A DNA stretch of 54,810 nt from Streptomyces corallincola (GCF_019104725.1 NZ_JAHRXF010000043.1:1-54810); one strand, 5' to 3'. Counted from the first letter of the stretch, positions 1 through 10,711 are shown. A program made the numbers and translations. Notes: generated by a model from the letters alone, not told the origin.

Positions 1-328
1 GAGGAGGCGGAGGTGGTGGGGTGGGCCGGGGAGTCGGCGTAGGCGTCGGTGTCGGCTTCGGCGGCGGGGGAGTCGGTGTCGGTGTCGGCGTGGGCGTCGG
101 GGTGGGGGTCGGTGGACACGGTGGCGGGGTCGGCCGGGGGCACGGCGGCCAGTGGTGGCCGCCTCCCGCGACGGCCACCGCGACCGTGCCGTCCGGGCCC
201 GTCGAGGCGTAGGCGCAGGCGTCGGCGGACGCCGTACCGACCGGGCAGCCCACCAGGGTCCAGGTCAGTGTCAGGAGGGTCAACACCCTTGTGGCGGGAG
301 CGCGACGGGTGGGTTCGGGTCCATGCAC
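1..328 (-). CDS. Secreted or lipid-anchored protein with Pro-Thr repeat, N-terminal part only
   Basis: Reading the minus strand from a GTG at 328 gives an open frame that leaves the window at base 1. It begins with a basic N-terminus (HGPEPTRRAPATR), a hydrophobic core (VLTLLTLTWTLVG) and GCPVGTASADAC, so it is exported. LVGC fits a lipobox, while TASA-D would also fit signal peptidase I. After about 60 residues a PTPTPT tract with a few P, K and R interruptions fills the rest. Such tracts are usually extracellular linkers or wall-spanning stalks. The domain beyond the linker lies outside the window, so the function is unknown. The start codon is uncertain; a GTG at about 286 is the alternative. 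Confidence 0.6.
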   Translation of the reverse strand, partial: MHGPEPTRRAPATRVLTLLTLTWTLVGCPVGTASADACAYASTGPDGTVAVAVAGGGHHWPPCPRPTPPPCPPTPTPTPTPTPTPTPPPPKPTPTPTPTPRPTPPPPPP

Positions 329-659
329 GCGAAGATCATGAGGCTCGCCGGGCGGACGCGCGCCGGAGTGCGCGGGGATTGGTCCGAAGGAGGGACAAAG
401 AACGCTCGTTGGTTTGACGTGCCGTCACCACTCGGGTGGCGGGCGCGTACGCGCGTACGAGGTGGTGCGCCCCGGCGCCCGGCGCCCCGCCGTGCCCTCC
501 CCGGCGCCCGCTCCTCCACCGGCTCCGCGCGCCCCCGGGGAAACTCCCGGAAAGAATTTCCCGGCGCGTTGAACATCCCGCCCCCCGGCCCCCGTACTGA
601 TGCCTGTGCGACGGCGCGGCAGGCGCTGCGACATCCAGGCGAATGAGGGGAGTTGGGCC

Positions 660-1604
660 ATGAAGACCTCCTGGCGTACCGCCTCGCTGGTGGCCACGGC
701 CGCGGCGGTGCTGACACTGACGACGGCGTGCGGTCAGGACAAGGCGGCGTCCCCGTCCTCGCAGGCGCAGAACGTGGGCGCCACCGCCGCGGCGGGCGAC
801 TACGGCGTGCCGGGCAGCGGCAACGGGTACGGCGCCGACGGAGACAAGGCGTCCGCGCCCCCGGCGTCCGCCCCCGCGGGCAAGCTCACCGCGTCCGTGG
901 ACGCCAAGCTGGGCCAGGTCGTCACCGACGGCAACGGCATGACGCTGTACCGGTTCGACAACGACACGGCCAGCCCGCCCAAGTCCAACTGCGACGGCGA
1001 CTGCGCCACCGCCTGGCCGCCCGTCCCCGCAGGTGACGCGCTGGCCGGTGCGGGCATCGACAAGTCGCTGCTCGGCGAGGTCACCCGGTCCGACGGCAGC
1101 AAGCAGCTCACCATCGGCGACTGGCCCGCGTACCGCTACGCCAAGGACACCGCCCCCGGCGAGGTCAACGGGCAGGGCGTCAACGGGAAGTGGTTCGCGC
1201 TCGCCCCCAACGGCAAGAAGGCGTCGGCCGAGAAGCCGCCCGGGCTGTCGGTCCGCAAGGACCCCAAGCTCGGGGACGTCGTCGTGGACCGCAACGGCAT
1301 GACCGTGTACCGGTTCATGAAGGACCAGGCGTGGCCCAAGTCCGTCTCCAACTGCCTCGGCGCGTGCTTGGCCAAGTGGCCGGCCGTCGCGCCGGTCGCC
1401 GCCGCCGACACCAAGGGCGTGCAGAAGAAGGGCCTGATGGGCTTCACCCGCTCCGACGGGGTGAAGCAGATGACGGTCAACTGCTGGCCGGTCTACACCT
1501 TCACCGGTGACAAGGCGCCCGGTGACACCAACGGTCAGGGCGTGGGCGGCACGTGGTACGCCGTCGCGCCCGACGGCAAGCCGGTCGGCGCGCCGGGCAA
1601 GTAA
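660..1604 (+). CDS. Lipoprotein with two Lipoprotein_15 repeats (SCO0930-like)
   Basis: The 314-residue protein starts at ATG 660 behind a GGGGAG ribosome site. It has a signal peptide MKTSWRTASLVATAAAV ending LTLTTAC, so lipidation at Cys24 is likely although T at -3 is not the best lipobox residue. A flexible Ala/Pro/Gly linker (about 25-80) leads to two tandem copies of the PF03640/COG4315 module, each with two Yx(F/Y)xxD motifs: YRFDND, YRYAKD, YRFMKD and YTFTGD. Each copy also has a conserved Cys pair (SNCDGDC, SNCLGAC). The family is extracellular and its biochemical role is not established; links to redox or ligand binding are speculative. From memory it corresponds to SCO0930, upstream of the rmdA pair. 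Confidence 0.9.
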   Translation: MKTSWRTASLVATAAAVLTLTTACGQDKAASPSSQAQNVGATAAAGDYGVPGSGNGYGADGDKASAPPASAPAGKLTASVDAKLGQVVTDGNGMTLYRFDNDTASPPKSNCDGDCATAWPPVPAGDALAGAGIDKSLLGEVTRSDGSKQLTIGDWPAYRYAKDTAPGEVNGQGVNGKWFALAPNGKKASAEKPPGLSVRKDPKLGDVVVDRNGMTVYRFMKDQAWPKSVSNCLGACLAKWPAVAPVAAADTKGVQKKGLMGFTRSDGVKQMTVNCWPVYTFTGDKAPGDTNGQGVGGTWYAVAPDGKPVGAPGK

Positions 1605-1654
1605 GAGATCACCTCCCCAGGGTCGATCCACCCGCCCTCGGCGCGTCACCGCGA

Positions 1655-1689
1655 GTCCGCCCCCTCCGCACCGCACGGAGGGGGCGGAC
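1655..1689. terminator. Strong hairpin after the lipoprotein gene
   Basis: Two perfectly complementary 14-base arms (1655-1668 and 1676-1689) enclose a 7-base loop. The hairpin lies 50 bases after the lipoprotein stop and is followed by TCTTC. It is typical of Streptomyces terminators that lack a long T run. Confidence 0.8.
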
Positions 1690-1896
1690 GTCTTCGTGTG
1701 CCCGGAACCGCCCTGTTCGACCTCGCACGGGCACGGAAGGGGCCGTCACGGAACGGGTCCGCACGAGCACATGCCGCAGGCAGTGACCGGGAACGGATGG
1801 TCAATTTCCGGTTCTGGTCGCTCCGTTGGCGGACGATCAGTAGCCTCTGCTCGAACACCGGATCGCCTACGCCACCGTCCACCCTTGGAGAGATAC

Positions 1897-2709
1897 ATGG
1901 AGCGTCCCGCCTGGGCCCCCAGGAACATCGACATCTCGGTGCCGAGCGTCTCCCGTATCTACGACTACTACCTGGGCGGTTCGCACAACTTCGAGGTGGA
2001 CCGGGAAGCGGCCCGCAAGGCGATGGAGTTCCTGCCGGGCCTGCCGAAGATCATGCAGGCCAACCGCGCCTTCCTGCGCCGCGCGGTGCGGTTCGCCGCA
2101 GCCGAGGGCATCACCCAGTTCCTCGACATCGGCTCCGGCATCCCCACGTACGGCAACGTGCACGAGATCGCGCGGGCCGCGGTGGACGGCGCCCGTGTGC
2201 TGTACGTCGATCACGACCCGGTCGCCGTCGCGCACAGCGAGGCCGTCCTCGCCGGGAACGACGGCGCCGACGTGCTCGCCGCCGATCTGCGCAAGCCGCA
2301 CGAGATCCTGTCCAGCCCGCAACTCGCCCGGCTCATCGACCTGAAGCGTCCGGTGGCACTGCTCCTCGTTGCCATACTGCACTTCGTGGAAGACACCGAC
2401 GACCCCCGCGCCGCCGTGGCCGAGCTGCGTGACGCGCTCGCCCCCGGCAGCATGCTGGTGCTCACCCATGCCTCCTACGAGGGCATCCCGCTGCCCGAGG
2501 AACAGGCGGGCGGTGCGGTCGGGGTGTACCGGGACATCCGCAATCCGCTGGTCATGCGCTCCCGCGAGGAGATCGCCCGGTTCTTCGAGGGGTTCGAGCT
2601 GGTGGACCCCGGCCTGGTCCTCATGCCGCACTGGCGGCCCGACTCCGCACCCGAGGAGGAGGACCCGTACGCGTTCTCCGGGTTCGCCGGAGTGGGGCGT
2701 ACCGCGTGA
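1897..2709 (+). CDS. SAM-dependent methyltransferase, Methyltransf_19 (DUF574) family
   Basis: The 270-residue protein starts at ATG 1897 behind TTGGAGAGA; the frame is open further upstream but only this start has a ribosome site. It shows the family's N-terminal signature (PSVSRIYDYYLGGSHNFEVDR), the SAM-binding motif I variant FLDIGSGIPT, an acidic residue after strand 2 (YVDHDPVAV) and the motif ADLR. The family is greatly expanded in Streptomyces and its substrates are mostly unknown. Its TGA overlaps the GTG of the GGDEF-EAL gene by four bases, so the two are translationally coupled. A shared pathway with c-di-GMP control is possible but not shown by sequence. Confidence 0.92.
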   Translation: MERPAWAPRNIDISVPSVSRIYDYYLGGSHNFEVDREAARKAMEFLPGLPKIMQANRAFLRRAVRFAAAEGITQFLDIGSGIPTYGNVHEIARAAVDGARVLYVDHDPVAVAHSEAVLAGNDGADVLAADLRKPHEILSSPQLARLIDLKRPVALLLVAILHFVEDTDDPRAAVAELRDALAPGSMLVLTHASYEGIPLPEEQAGGAVGVYRDIRNPLVMRSREEIARFFEGFELVDPGLVLMPHWRPDSAPEEEDPYAFSGFAGVGRTA

Positions 2710-4844
2710 GCGCGCTGCCGGACGGACCGGAGGACAGACTGCGGCGGCTGACCACGATCTGGAGCCGGGCGGTGTACCCGGTCACCTCCACGTCGCTGAC
2801 CCGCGTCGAGTTCGAGGACCTGCTGCGTCCGCTCGCCGACCGTCTCAGCGAGCTGCTGCGCGCCCGCAGCTTCGACGCCGAGGGGGCCCGAGCCGTCGGC
2901 GCCGCGCTCGTCACCGCGCACTGCACCGACCCCGAGGCACTGTCCCGGTCCCTGGACTGCGTGGACGCCTACCTCGTGCTGTACTGCGGCGGAGACGGCC
3001 CGCAGGACGAACTCCGCATGCGCTCCTCGCGGTTGCAGCACGCGATGGCCGCCGGTTACGCACATGCGCTGCGGGCCCGCACGCTCGCCGAGCAGGAGTC
3101 CGTCGCGCAGGCCGCGCTGCGCGCCCAGGGCGTGGTCGCCCAGGCCCTGCACGCCAGCGAGGCCCGCTTCCGCGCGGTGTTCGAGGGCGCGGCCATAGGC
3201 ATCGGCATCGCGGACCTGGACGGCAACATCCTCCAGGTCAACGAGGCGCTGACGCGCATGTTCGGCCTCACCGAGCAGGCGCTGCGCGGGCGCCGGGTCC
3301 TGGACTGGACGCACCCCGAGGACGCCCCGCAGACCTGGCGGCTCTACGAGGAACTCGTCTCCGGCGACCGCGAGCACTACCACGTGGAGAAGGCGTTCAA
3401 CCGCCCCGACGGCACCGCCCTGTGGACCAACCTCACGGTGTCGCTGCTCCGGGACCCCGACGGGGTGCCGCAGTACCAGCTGGCGATGGTGGAGGACACC
3501 ACCGAGCGGCGCCTGCTCAACCTCCGGCTGCGCTACGAGGCCACCCACGACGCGCTGACCGGGCTGCCCAACCGCACGCTGTTCTTCGAGCGCCTGGAGA
3601 AGGCGCTCGCGGCGGGGGAGGGCCAGCGCTTCGGGCTGTGCTACCTCGATCTGGACGGCTTCAAGACCATCAACGACAGCCTCGGGCACGCGGCCGGGGA
3701 CCGGCTGCTGGTGGAGGTCGCGGACCGGCTCCAGTCCTGCGCGACCGCGCCCGGCGAGATGGTCGCCCGGCTCGGCGGTGACGAGTTCGTCGCCCTGACC
3801 ACCGGCCCCGGCACCCAGCGCGAGGTGGACGAGCTGGCCGAGCGCATCATGCACGCGCTCACCGGCCCCATCAGCATCGACGGCCGCGACCTGATGGTGC
3901 GCGGCAGCCTCGGCATCGTCGAGGGTCCCGCCGGGGAACGCACCGCCGCCGAGGTGCTGCGCAGCGCCGACATCACGATGTACCGCGCCAAGTCGGCGGG
4001 CGGCAACCGCGCCGAGACCGCCGACGCCGAGTCCGACGCCCGCGCGATCACCCGGCACGCCCTGACCACCGCGCTGCCCGCCGCCCTGGAACGCGGCGAG
4101 TTCTTCATCGAGTACCAGCCCCTGGTGCACCTCGGCGACGGCAGCGTGCGCGGCGCGGAGGCGCTGGTTCGCTGGCTGCACCCGCAGCACGGGGTGCTCG
4201 GTCCGGACCGCTTCATCCCGCTCGCCGAGGACACCGGCCTCATCGTGCCGCTGGGCCGCTGGGTGCTGGAGGAGTCGATCCGCCAGGCCCGCGTGTGGGG
4301 CGAGCGGTACGGCGCCGACGACACACCGCTGCGCATCAACGTCAACCTCTCCCCGTGCCAGCTCGGCCATCCCCAACTGGTCCAGGACACCGTGGAGATC
4401 CTGGAGCGCACCGGTGTCGCCCCGGACGCGCTCTGCCTCGAAGTCACCGAGTCCGCGCTGATCGGCGCCGACGACGATCTCCTCAAACCCCTGCGCCGCC
4501 TCGCCGAGATGGGCGTGGACATCGCCCTCGACGACTTCGGCACCGGTTACTCCAATCTCGCCAACCTCCGCCGCCTCCCGGTCAACGTCCTCAAACTCGA
4601 CCGCTCCTTCACCCAGGGCATGCAACAGTTCCCCGCCGACCCCGTGGACCTCAAGATCGTCGAAGGCATCGTGTCGCTGGCCCACAGCCTCGACCTGGCC
4701 GTCACCGTCGAAGGCGTGGAAACCGGCGCCCAGGCCGAACAACTCCGCATCCTCGGCTGCGACACAGCCCAAGGCTGGTACTACGCCCGCCCCGGCCCCC
4801 CGGAAAACCTCCACAGACTCGCCCTGGTGGACACAACAGGCTGA
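2706..4844 (+). CDS. rmdA: PAS-GGDEF-EAL cyclic-di-GMP enzyme RmdA
   Basis: The protein has 712 residues. Residues 1-140 form a helical region of unknown function. A PAS domain follows (about 150-270, FRAVFEGAAIGIGIADLDG), then a GGDEF domain (about 275-440, HDALTGLPNR and RLGGDEFVAL with an intact GGDEF at 357-361), then an EAL domain (about 455-705, AEALVRW, DDFGTGYSNL, LKLDRSF). Both catalytic signatures look intact, so synthesis and hydrolysis of c-di-GMP are both possible. The gene name rests on family architecture and neighbourhood: from memory, S. coelicolor SCO0928 is RmdA, which controls morphological differentiation, and sits beside the same methyltransferase and lipoprotein. There is no membrane segment, so the enzyme is cytosolic, and the PAS domain may sense a cofactor. 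Confidence 0.93.
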   Translation: MSALPDGPEDRLRRLTTIWSRAVYPVTSTSLTRVEFEDLLRPLADRLSELLRARSFDAEGARAVGAALVTAHCTDPEALSRSLDCVDAYLVLYCGGDGPQDELRMRSSRLQHAMAAGYAHALRARTLAEQESVAQAALRAQGVVAQALHASEARFRAVFEGAAIGIGIADLDGNILQVNEALTRMFGLTEQALRGRRVLDWTHPEDAPQTWRLYEELVSGDREHYHVEKAFNRPDGTALWTNLTVSLLRDPDGVPQYQLAMVEDTTERRLLNLRLRYEATHDALTGLPNRTLFFERLEKALAAGEGQRFGLCYLDLDGFKTINDSLGHAAGDRLLVEVADRLQSCATAPGEMVARLGGDEFVALTTGPGTQREVDELAERIMHALTGPISIDGRDLMVRGSLGIVEGPAGERTAAEVLRSADITMYRAKSAGGNRAETADAESDARAITRHALTTALPAALERGEFFIEYQPLVHLGDGSVRGAEALVRWLHPQHGVLGPDRFIPLAEDTGLIVPLGRWVLEESIRQARVWGERYGADDTPLRINVNLSPCQLGHPQLVQDTVEILERTGVAPDALCLEVTESALIGADDDLLKPLRRLAEMGVDIALDDFGTGYSNLANLRRLPVNVLKLDRSFTQGMQQFPADPVDLKIVEGIVSLAHSLDLAVTVEGVETGAQAEQLRILGCDTAQGWYYARPGPPENLHRLALVDTTG

Positions 4845-5307
4845 CAAGCCCGAGCGTCCCCCTCGGGGGCGTGGGCGGGGACGTGCCTTTCAGGGACGCG
4901 GGGAACGTCGCGTCTTCGGGATGGCGGGAGAACGGCGCGTCTTTTTTTGGGGGTGCGCGGAAGCGGGGGCGGAACTTTCGAGGCGCGGGAGCGGGGCGCG
5001 TCTTTGGGGGCGCGGGAGGGGGACGCGCCTTTCGGGGGCGGCGGGAAGAGGCGCGCCTTTGGGGGCGCGGGGAACTGCGCGTCTTTTAGGGGCGCGGGGA
5101 ACTGCGCGAGAAGGGCATCCAAGTCCGGCTTCTCGACAAGGGGCACCCGGAACTCCCTGAAGGGGCGCGGGGAACTGCGCGAGTGGAACACCCCAGTCCA
5201 GCAATCCAGCAAGGGGCACCCGGAACTCCTTGAAGGGGCGCGGGGAACGGCGCGACCAGCCTCCACAACCCGCACCCCGCAACGGAGTTGAAGAGGCCCC
5301 CCAACCG
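4845..5307. repeat. GC-rich repeat-filled gap, including 73-bp tandem repeats
   Basis: No gene is supported between the rmdA stop and the end of the LysR gene. The gap holds many variants of the motif GGGGCGCGGGGAACTGCGCG at 5062-5081, 5089-5108, 5162-5181 and 5235-5254. The last three are exactly 73 bases apart and the units also share a second block (AAGGGGCACCCGGAACTCC at 5138 and 5211), so this is a true 73-bp tandem repeat. Upstream (4930-5080) looser units of 30-40 bases repeat GGCGCG...CGCGTCTTT. Similar elements are scattered between convergent Streptomyces genes. ORFs read here are low-complexity shadows. Confidence 0.8.
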
Positions 5308-6204
5308 CTACCGCTCCAGCAGCATCCGCTGCAACTCCCGAGCAGCCCGCGGCGGCGCAACATCACTGCGATGAGCCAACGCGATGGTCCGCCCCAACCC
5401 CGGCCGAGCCAAGGACGTCACCCGCAACCCCCGCCCCGCCCGCCCGGCCACCATCCGAGGAACGACAGCCACCCCCAACCCGGCCCGCACAAACCCCAGC
5501 ACCGCGTCCATCTCACCCCCCTCCACCGCGAACTCCGGCTCGAACCCCGCGGAGCGGCACGCCGCCACGGTCAGCTCCCGCAGGTCGTACCCGTGCCGGA
5601 ACATCACGAGCCGCTCCCCCTCCAGATCCCCGATCTCCACGACCCGCCCCCCGGACCCCCCGTCCCGCCCCGGCGCGGGCGCCTCCGGCGAGGACACCAC
5701 GACGAGATCCTCCCGCAGCAGCTCGACGGTGGTCAGCGCGGGCGCGGGCGTCGGCAGCGGCAGTACGACCAGCGCGAGATCGAGCGCCCCGCGCGCGAGG
5801 AGTCGTACGAGATCGCGGGAGCCGCCCTCCTCGACCAGCAGCCGGATGCCCGGATACCGGTCGTGGAAGGCGCGCAGCACGTCCGGCAGCAGCCCGGTGC
5901 ACAGACTGGGGGTGGCGCCGAGGCGTACCCGCCCGGCCCGCAGCTGCACCAGTTCCTGCACCTCCTGCCGCGCCGTGTCCGTGTCCGCGAGGATGCGCCG
6001 GGCCAGCGGCAGCAGCGCCTCACCCGCGTCGGTGAGGGTGATGTTGCCCCGGGCCCGCTGGAAGAGGTCCGCGCCCAGCTCCCGCTCCAGCGCCCTGATC
6101 TGCTGCGACAGCGACGGCTGCGCCACGTGCACCTGCTCGGCGGCGCGGGTGAAGTGCCGGGTCTCGGCGACGGCCACGAAGTACTGGAGCTGCTGGAACT
6201 GCAT
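5308..6204 (-). CDS. LysR-family transcriptional regulator of the sdh operon
   Basis: The 298-residue protein starts at ATG 6204 (MQFQQLQYFVAVAETRHFT), the canonical LysR start; the frame extends 18 codons upstream but has no family match there. Residues 1-60 form the winged helix-turn-helix (FTRAAEQVHVAQPSLSQQIR) and residues 88-298 the substrate-binding domain. It is divergent from sdhCAB with 94 bases between starts, and a T-N11-A palindrome sits in that gap. Regulation of both itself and sdhCAB is therefore likely. The ligand cannot be told from sequence. Confidence 0.93.
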   Translation of the reverse strand: MQFQQLQYFVAVAETRHFTRAAEQVHVAQPSLSQQIRALERELGADLFQRARGNITLTDAGEALLPLARRILADTDTARQEVQELVQLRAGRVRLGATPSLCTGLLPDVLRAFHDRYPGIRLLVEEGGSRDLVRLLARGALDLALVVLPLPTPAPALTTVELLREDLVVVSSPEAPAPGRDGGSGGRVVEIGDLEGERLVMFRHGYDLRELTVAACRSAGFEPEFAVEGGEMDAVLGFVRAGLGVAVVPRMVAGRAGRGLRVTSLARPGLGRTIALAHRSDVAPPRAARELQRMLLER

Positions 6205-6225
6205 ACGCCCAGGATAAGCCCGTAC

Positions 6226-6240
6226 ATAGGCAGTGCCTAT
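6226..6240. promoter_or_regulatory. LysR operator (T-N11-A palindrome)
   Basis: ATAGGCAGTGCCTAT is a perfect 7+1+7 palindrome containing the T-N11-A core of LysR sites. Its centre is about 66 bases before the predicted sdhC transcription start, the usual recognition site for LysR activators, and 29 bases before the LysR start codon. Confidence 0.8.
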
Positions 6241-6261
6241 CGAAACGAGCCGCACCATGTC

Positions 6262-6298
6262 TTGGACCGATCGCGCCGGGCCGCCCTAGCGTGACGGC
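6262..6298 (+). promoter_or_regulatory. Predicted leaderless promoter of sdhCAB
   Basis: TTGGAC (6262-6267) and TAGCGT (6287-6292) are separated by 19 bases, and the ATG of sdhC starts six bases after the -10 box with no ribosome site between them. A leaderless transcript is expected. The long spacer suits a promoter needing an activator, consistent with the LysR site upstream. Confidence 0.6.
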
Positions 6299-7003
6299 AT
6301 GGCTCTGGCAACGAGGACGGACCGACGGCCGTCGAGGGCGCGCACCCTGTGGGACAGCTCCGTCGGCAAGAAGACCGTCATGGCGGTCAGCGGCCTGATC
6401 ATGCTGCTCTACCTCGTGGTGCACATGATCGGGAACCTGAAGATCTACTTCGGCGCGGGCGAGTTCAACCACTACGCGCACTGGCTGCGCACCGTGGGCG
6501 AACCCTTCATGCACTACGAGTGGACACTCTGGCTGGTCCGGATCGTCCTGGTCGTCGCCGTCGTCGCGCACGCCACCTCCGCGTACCAGCTCAGCCGCCG
6601 GGACCTGAGGGCGCGTCCGGTGAAGTACGCCCACCGCAGGGGCCGTTCGAGCTACGCCACCCGCACCATGCGCTGGGGCGGCGTGATCCTCGGGCTGTTC
6701 ATCGTCTGGCACCTCCTGGACCTGACCACCGGCACCGTGCACCCCGGCTTCCAGGAGGGCCACCCGTACCAGAACGTGGTCGGCACCTTCTCCACCTGGT
6801 ACGGCGACCTGATCTACATCGTCGCCATGCTCGCCCTCGGCCTGCATGTGCGGCACGGCTTCTGGAGCGCCGCGCAGACCCTCGGCGCCGGGAGCCGCAC
6901 CCGTGACCGCGCCCTGAAGGCGACCGCGAACATCCTCGCGCTGCTGCTCACGGCCGGTTTCATCGCCGTACCCGTGGGCGTCATGACCGGAGTGGTGAGC
7001 TGA
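6299..7003 (+). CDS. sdhC: Succinate dehydrogenase/fumarate reductase cytochrome b subunit (b558 type)
   Basis: The 234-residue membrane protein has five predicted membrane helices (about 24-45, 76-97, 124-143, 166-186 and 208-231). Histidines in or near them (H42, H91, H138, H183/H186) are candidates for binding two b-hemes. It anchors the flavoprotein and iron-sulfur subunits and exchanges electrons with menaquinone. The five-helix single-subunit form (type B anchor, TIGR02046-like) differs from the SdhC/SdhD pair of the usual aerobic complex, so this may be a second succinate:menaquinone oxidoreductase. sdhA starts two bases after its stop. Confidence 0.93.
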   Translation: MALATRTDRRPSRARTLWDSSVGKKTVMAVSGLIMLLYLVVHMIGNLKIYFGAGEFNHYAHWLRTVGEPFMHYEWTLWLVRIVLVVAVVAHATSAYQLSRRDLRARPVKYAHRRGRSSYATRTMRWGGVILGLFIVWHLLDLTTGTVHPGFQEGHPYQNVVGTFSTWYGDLIYIVAMLALGLHVRHGFWSAAQTLGAGSRTRDRALKATANILALLLTAGFIAVPVGVMTGVVS

Positions 7004-7005
7004 AC

Positions 7006-8951
<1,946 letters not shown>

Positions 8952-8955
<4 letters not shown>

Positions 8956-9701
8956 GGCTCACCCTGCGCGTCTGGCGGCAGCGCGCCGCCGACACCGACG
9001 GCGCCCTGTCCACCTACGAGGTGGACGACATCTCGCCCGACATGTCCTTCCTGGAGATGCTCGACGTCCTCAACGAACGGCTCATCCTGGAGGGCGAGGA
9101 CCCCGTCGCCTTCGACCACGACTGCCGCGAGGGCATCTGCGGCGCCTGCTCCCTCGTCATCAACGGCGAGGCGCACGGCCCCGAACGCACCACCACCTGC
9201 CAGCTGCACATGCGGTCCTTCCGCGACGGCGACACCATCGACGTCGAACCCTGGCGGGCCGCCGCCTTCCCCGTCGTCAAGGACCTCGTCGTGGACCGGT
9301 CCGCGTTCGACCGGATCATCCAGGCGGGCGGCTACGTCAGCGTGCCCACCGGCGCCGCGCCCGAGGCCCACGCCACCCCGGTGCCCAAGGCCGACGCCGA
9401 CTTCGCCTTCGAGCACGCCGAGTGCATCGGCTGCGGCGCCTGCGTCGCCGCCTGCCCCAACGGCGCGGCCATGCTGTTCACCTCCGCCAAGGTCAACCAC
9501 CTGGCCGTGCTCCCGCAGGGCGCGCCCGAGCGGGAGACCCGCGTGCTGGACATGGTCGCCCAGATGGACGCCGAGGGCTTCGGCGGCTGCACCCTCGCCG
9601 GTGAGTGCGCCACCGCCTGCCCCAAGGGCATCCCGCTGGTCTCCATCACCGGCATGAACAAGGAATGGCTCCGCGCCACCCGCAGGGCGGGCAAGCGGTA
9701 G
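8952..9701 (+). CDS. sdhB: Succinate dehydrogenase/fumarate reductase iron-sulfur subunit
   Basis: The 249-residue protein passes electrons from the flavin to the membrane hemes. The N-terminal ferredoxin domain carries the 2Fe-2S set C58, C63, C66 and C83 (CREGICGAC plus TTC). The C-terminal domain carries C158, C161, C164, C168 (CIGCGACVAACP) and C213, C219, C223 (GGCTLAGECATACPKG) for the 4Fe-4S and 3Fe-4S clusters. Its ATGA overlaps the sdhA stop. A strong hairpin follows 35 bases after the gene. Confidence 0.96.
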
Positions 9702-9735
9702 TCCTCCGCAGGACGTTCGCCAGGGGCGGACGGGC

Positions 9736-9761
9736 GGGGCCGGGAGGTGCTCCCCGGCCCC
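9736..9761 (+). terminator. Terminator after sdhCAB
   Basis: GGGGCCGGG (9736-9744) pairs with CCCGGCCCC (9753-9761) around an 8-base loop, followed by GTCTCGCTT. It is placed to end the sdh operon before the acyltransferase pair. Confidence 0.65.
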
Positions 9762-9940
9762 GTCTCGCTTCCCCGGCCCGGCCGCGCCCCCGCCGAGTGA
9801 GCCGTTCAGCAAGGCTGCACCCGCGCACCCCGCTCCGGTCACGCGGCGGTCAGCCTGCCTCGGAAGAACAGGGGTGGCGGACCGCACGCACGCGGTCCGC
9901 GCCCGCTCCGCCGAACCGGCCCGCGACCAGGAGTGCAGCC

Positions 9941-10711
9941 ATGACCGGCGTACCCACGCTCGACCGCCCCGCGCGGTCCGCCGCCCCCGCCCGCTACACC
10001 GTCTCCCTCGCCCGCGACGAGGAGGACGTACGAGCCGCCCAGCGGCTGCGCCACGCCGTCTTCGCCGGGGAGCTGGGCGCCCTGCTGGACAGCCCCGAGC
10101 CGGGACTCGACATCGACCCGTTCGACGCGTACTGCGACCACCTCCTGGTCCGCGACACCTTCGACGGCACGGTGGTCGGCACCTACCGGCTGCTCCCGCC
10201 CGAGCGGGCCGCCCTCGCCGGACGGCTCTACGCGGAGAGCGAGTTCGACCTCTCCCGGCTCGACGCCCTCCGCCCCGGCATGGTCGAGGTCGGCCGCTCC
10301 TGCGTCCACCCCGACCACCGCGACGGCGCCGTCATCGGCCTCGTCTGGGCCGGGATCGCCCGCTACATGGTGGACCGGGGCCACGAGTGGCTCGCCGGAT
10401 GCTGCTCCCTGCCCCTCGCCGACGGCGGCACCCTCGCCGGAGCCACCTGGGCCCGGGTGCGCGAACGGCACCTCGCGCCCGAGGAGTTCCGGGTCAGCCC
10501 GCTGCGGCCCTGGACACCCGAGGCCGCCGTGCCCGCCGGGAACAACGAACTGCCCGCCCTGCTGCGCGGCTACCTCCGGCTCGGCGCCCAGGTGTGCGGC
10601 GCACCCGCCCACGACCCGGACTTCGGCGTCGCCGACCTGTACGTCCTGCTGTCGATGCGCCGGGTCAACCAGCGCTACCTGCGCCACTTCCTCTCCCTCG
10701 TGCCCGCCTGA
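9941..10711 (+). CDS. olsB: Ornithine N-acyltransferase-like protein (OlsB family, GNAT fold)
   Basis: The 256-residue protein starts at ATG 9941 after AGGAG (9929-9933). It has the OlsB/hemolysin-like signature: RLRHAVFAGELG near the N-terminus, then DHLLVRD, VVGTYRLL, FDLSRL, and EVGRSCVHPDHRDGAVIGLVW. OlsB transfers a 3-hydroxyacyl group from acyl-ACP to ornithine to form lyso-ornithine lipid. The next gene, a PlsC-like acyltransferase overlapping by one base, would add the second acyl chain. From memory, the corresponding S. coelicolor pair is SCO0921-SCO0920. A siderophore-type GNAT is the less likely alternative. Confidence 0.82.
   Translation: MTGVPTLDRPARSAAPARYTVSLARDEEDVRAAQRLRHAVFAGELGALLDSPEPGLDIDPFDAYCDHLLVRDTFDGTVVGTYRLLPPERAALAGRLYAESEFDLSRLDALRPGMVEVGRSCVHPDHRDGAVIGLVWAGIARYMVDRGHEWLAGCCSLPLADGGTLAGATWARVRERHLAPEEFRVSPLRPWTPEAAVPAGNNELPALLRGYLRLGAQVCGAPAHDPDFGVADLYVLLSMRRVNQRYLRHFLSLVPA

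Noticed and set aside
4781..5366. Plus and minus ORFs in the rmdA-LysR gap
   Set aside because: They consist of repeat units with biased, non-globular composition and no start signals.
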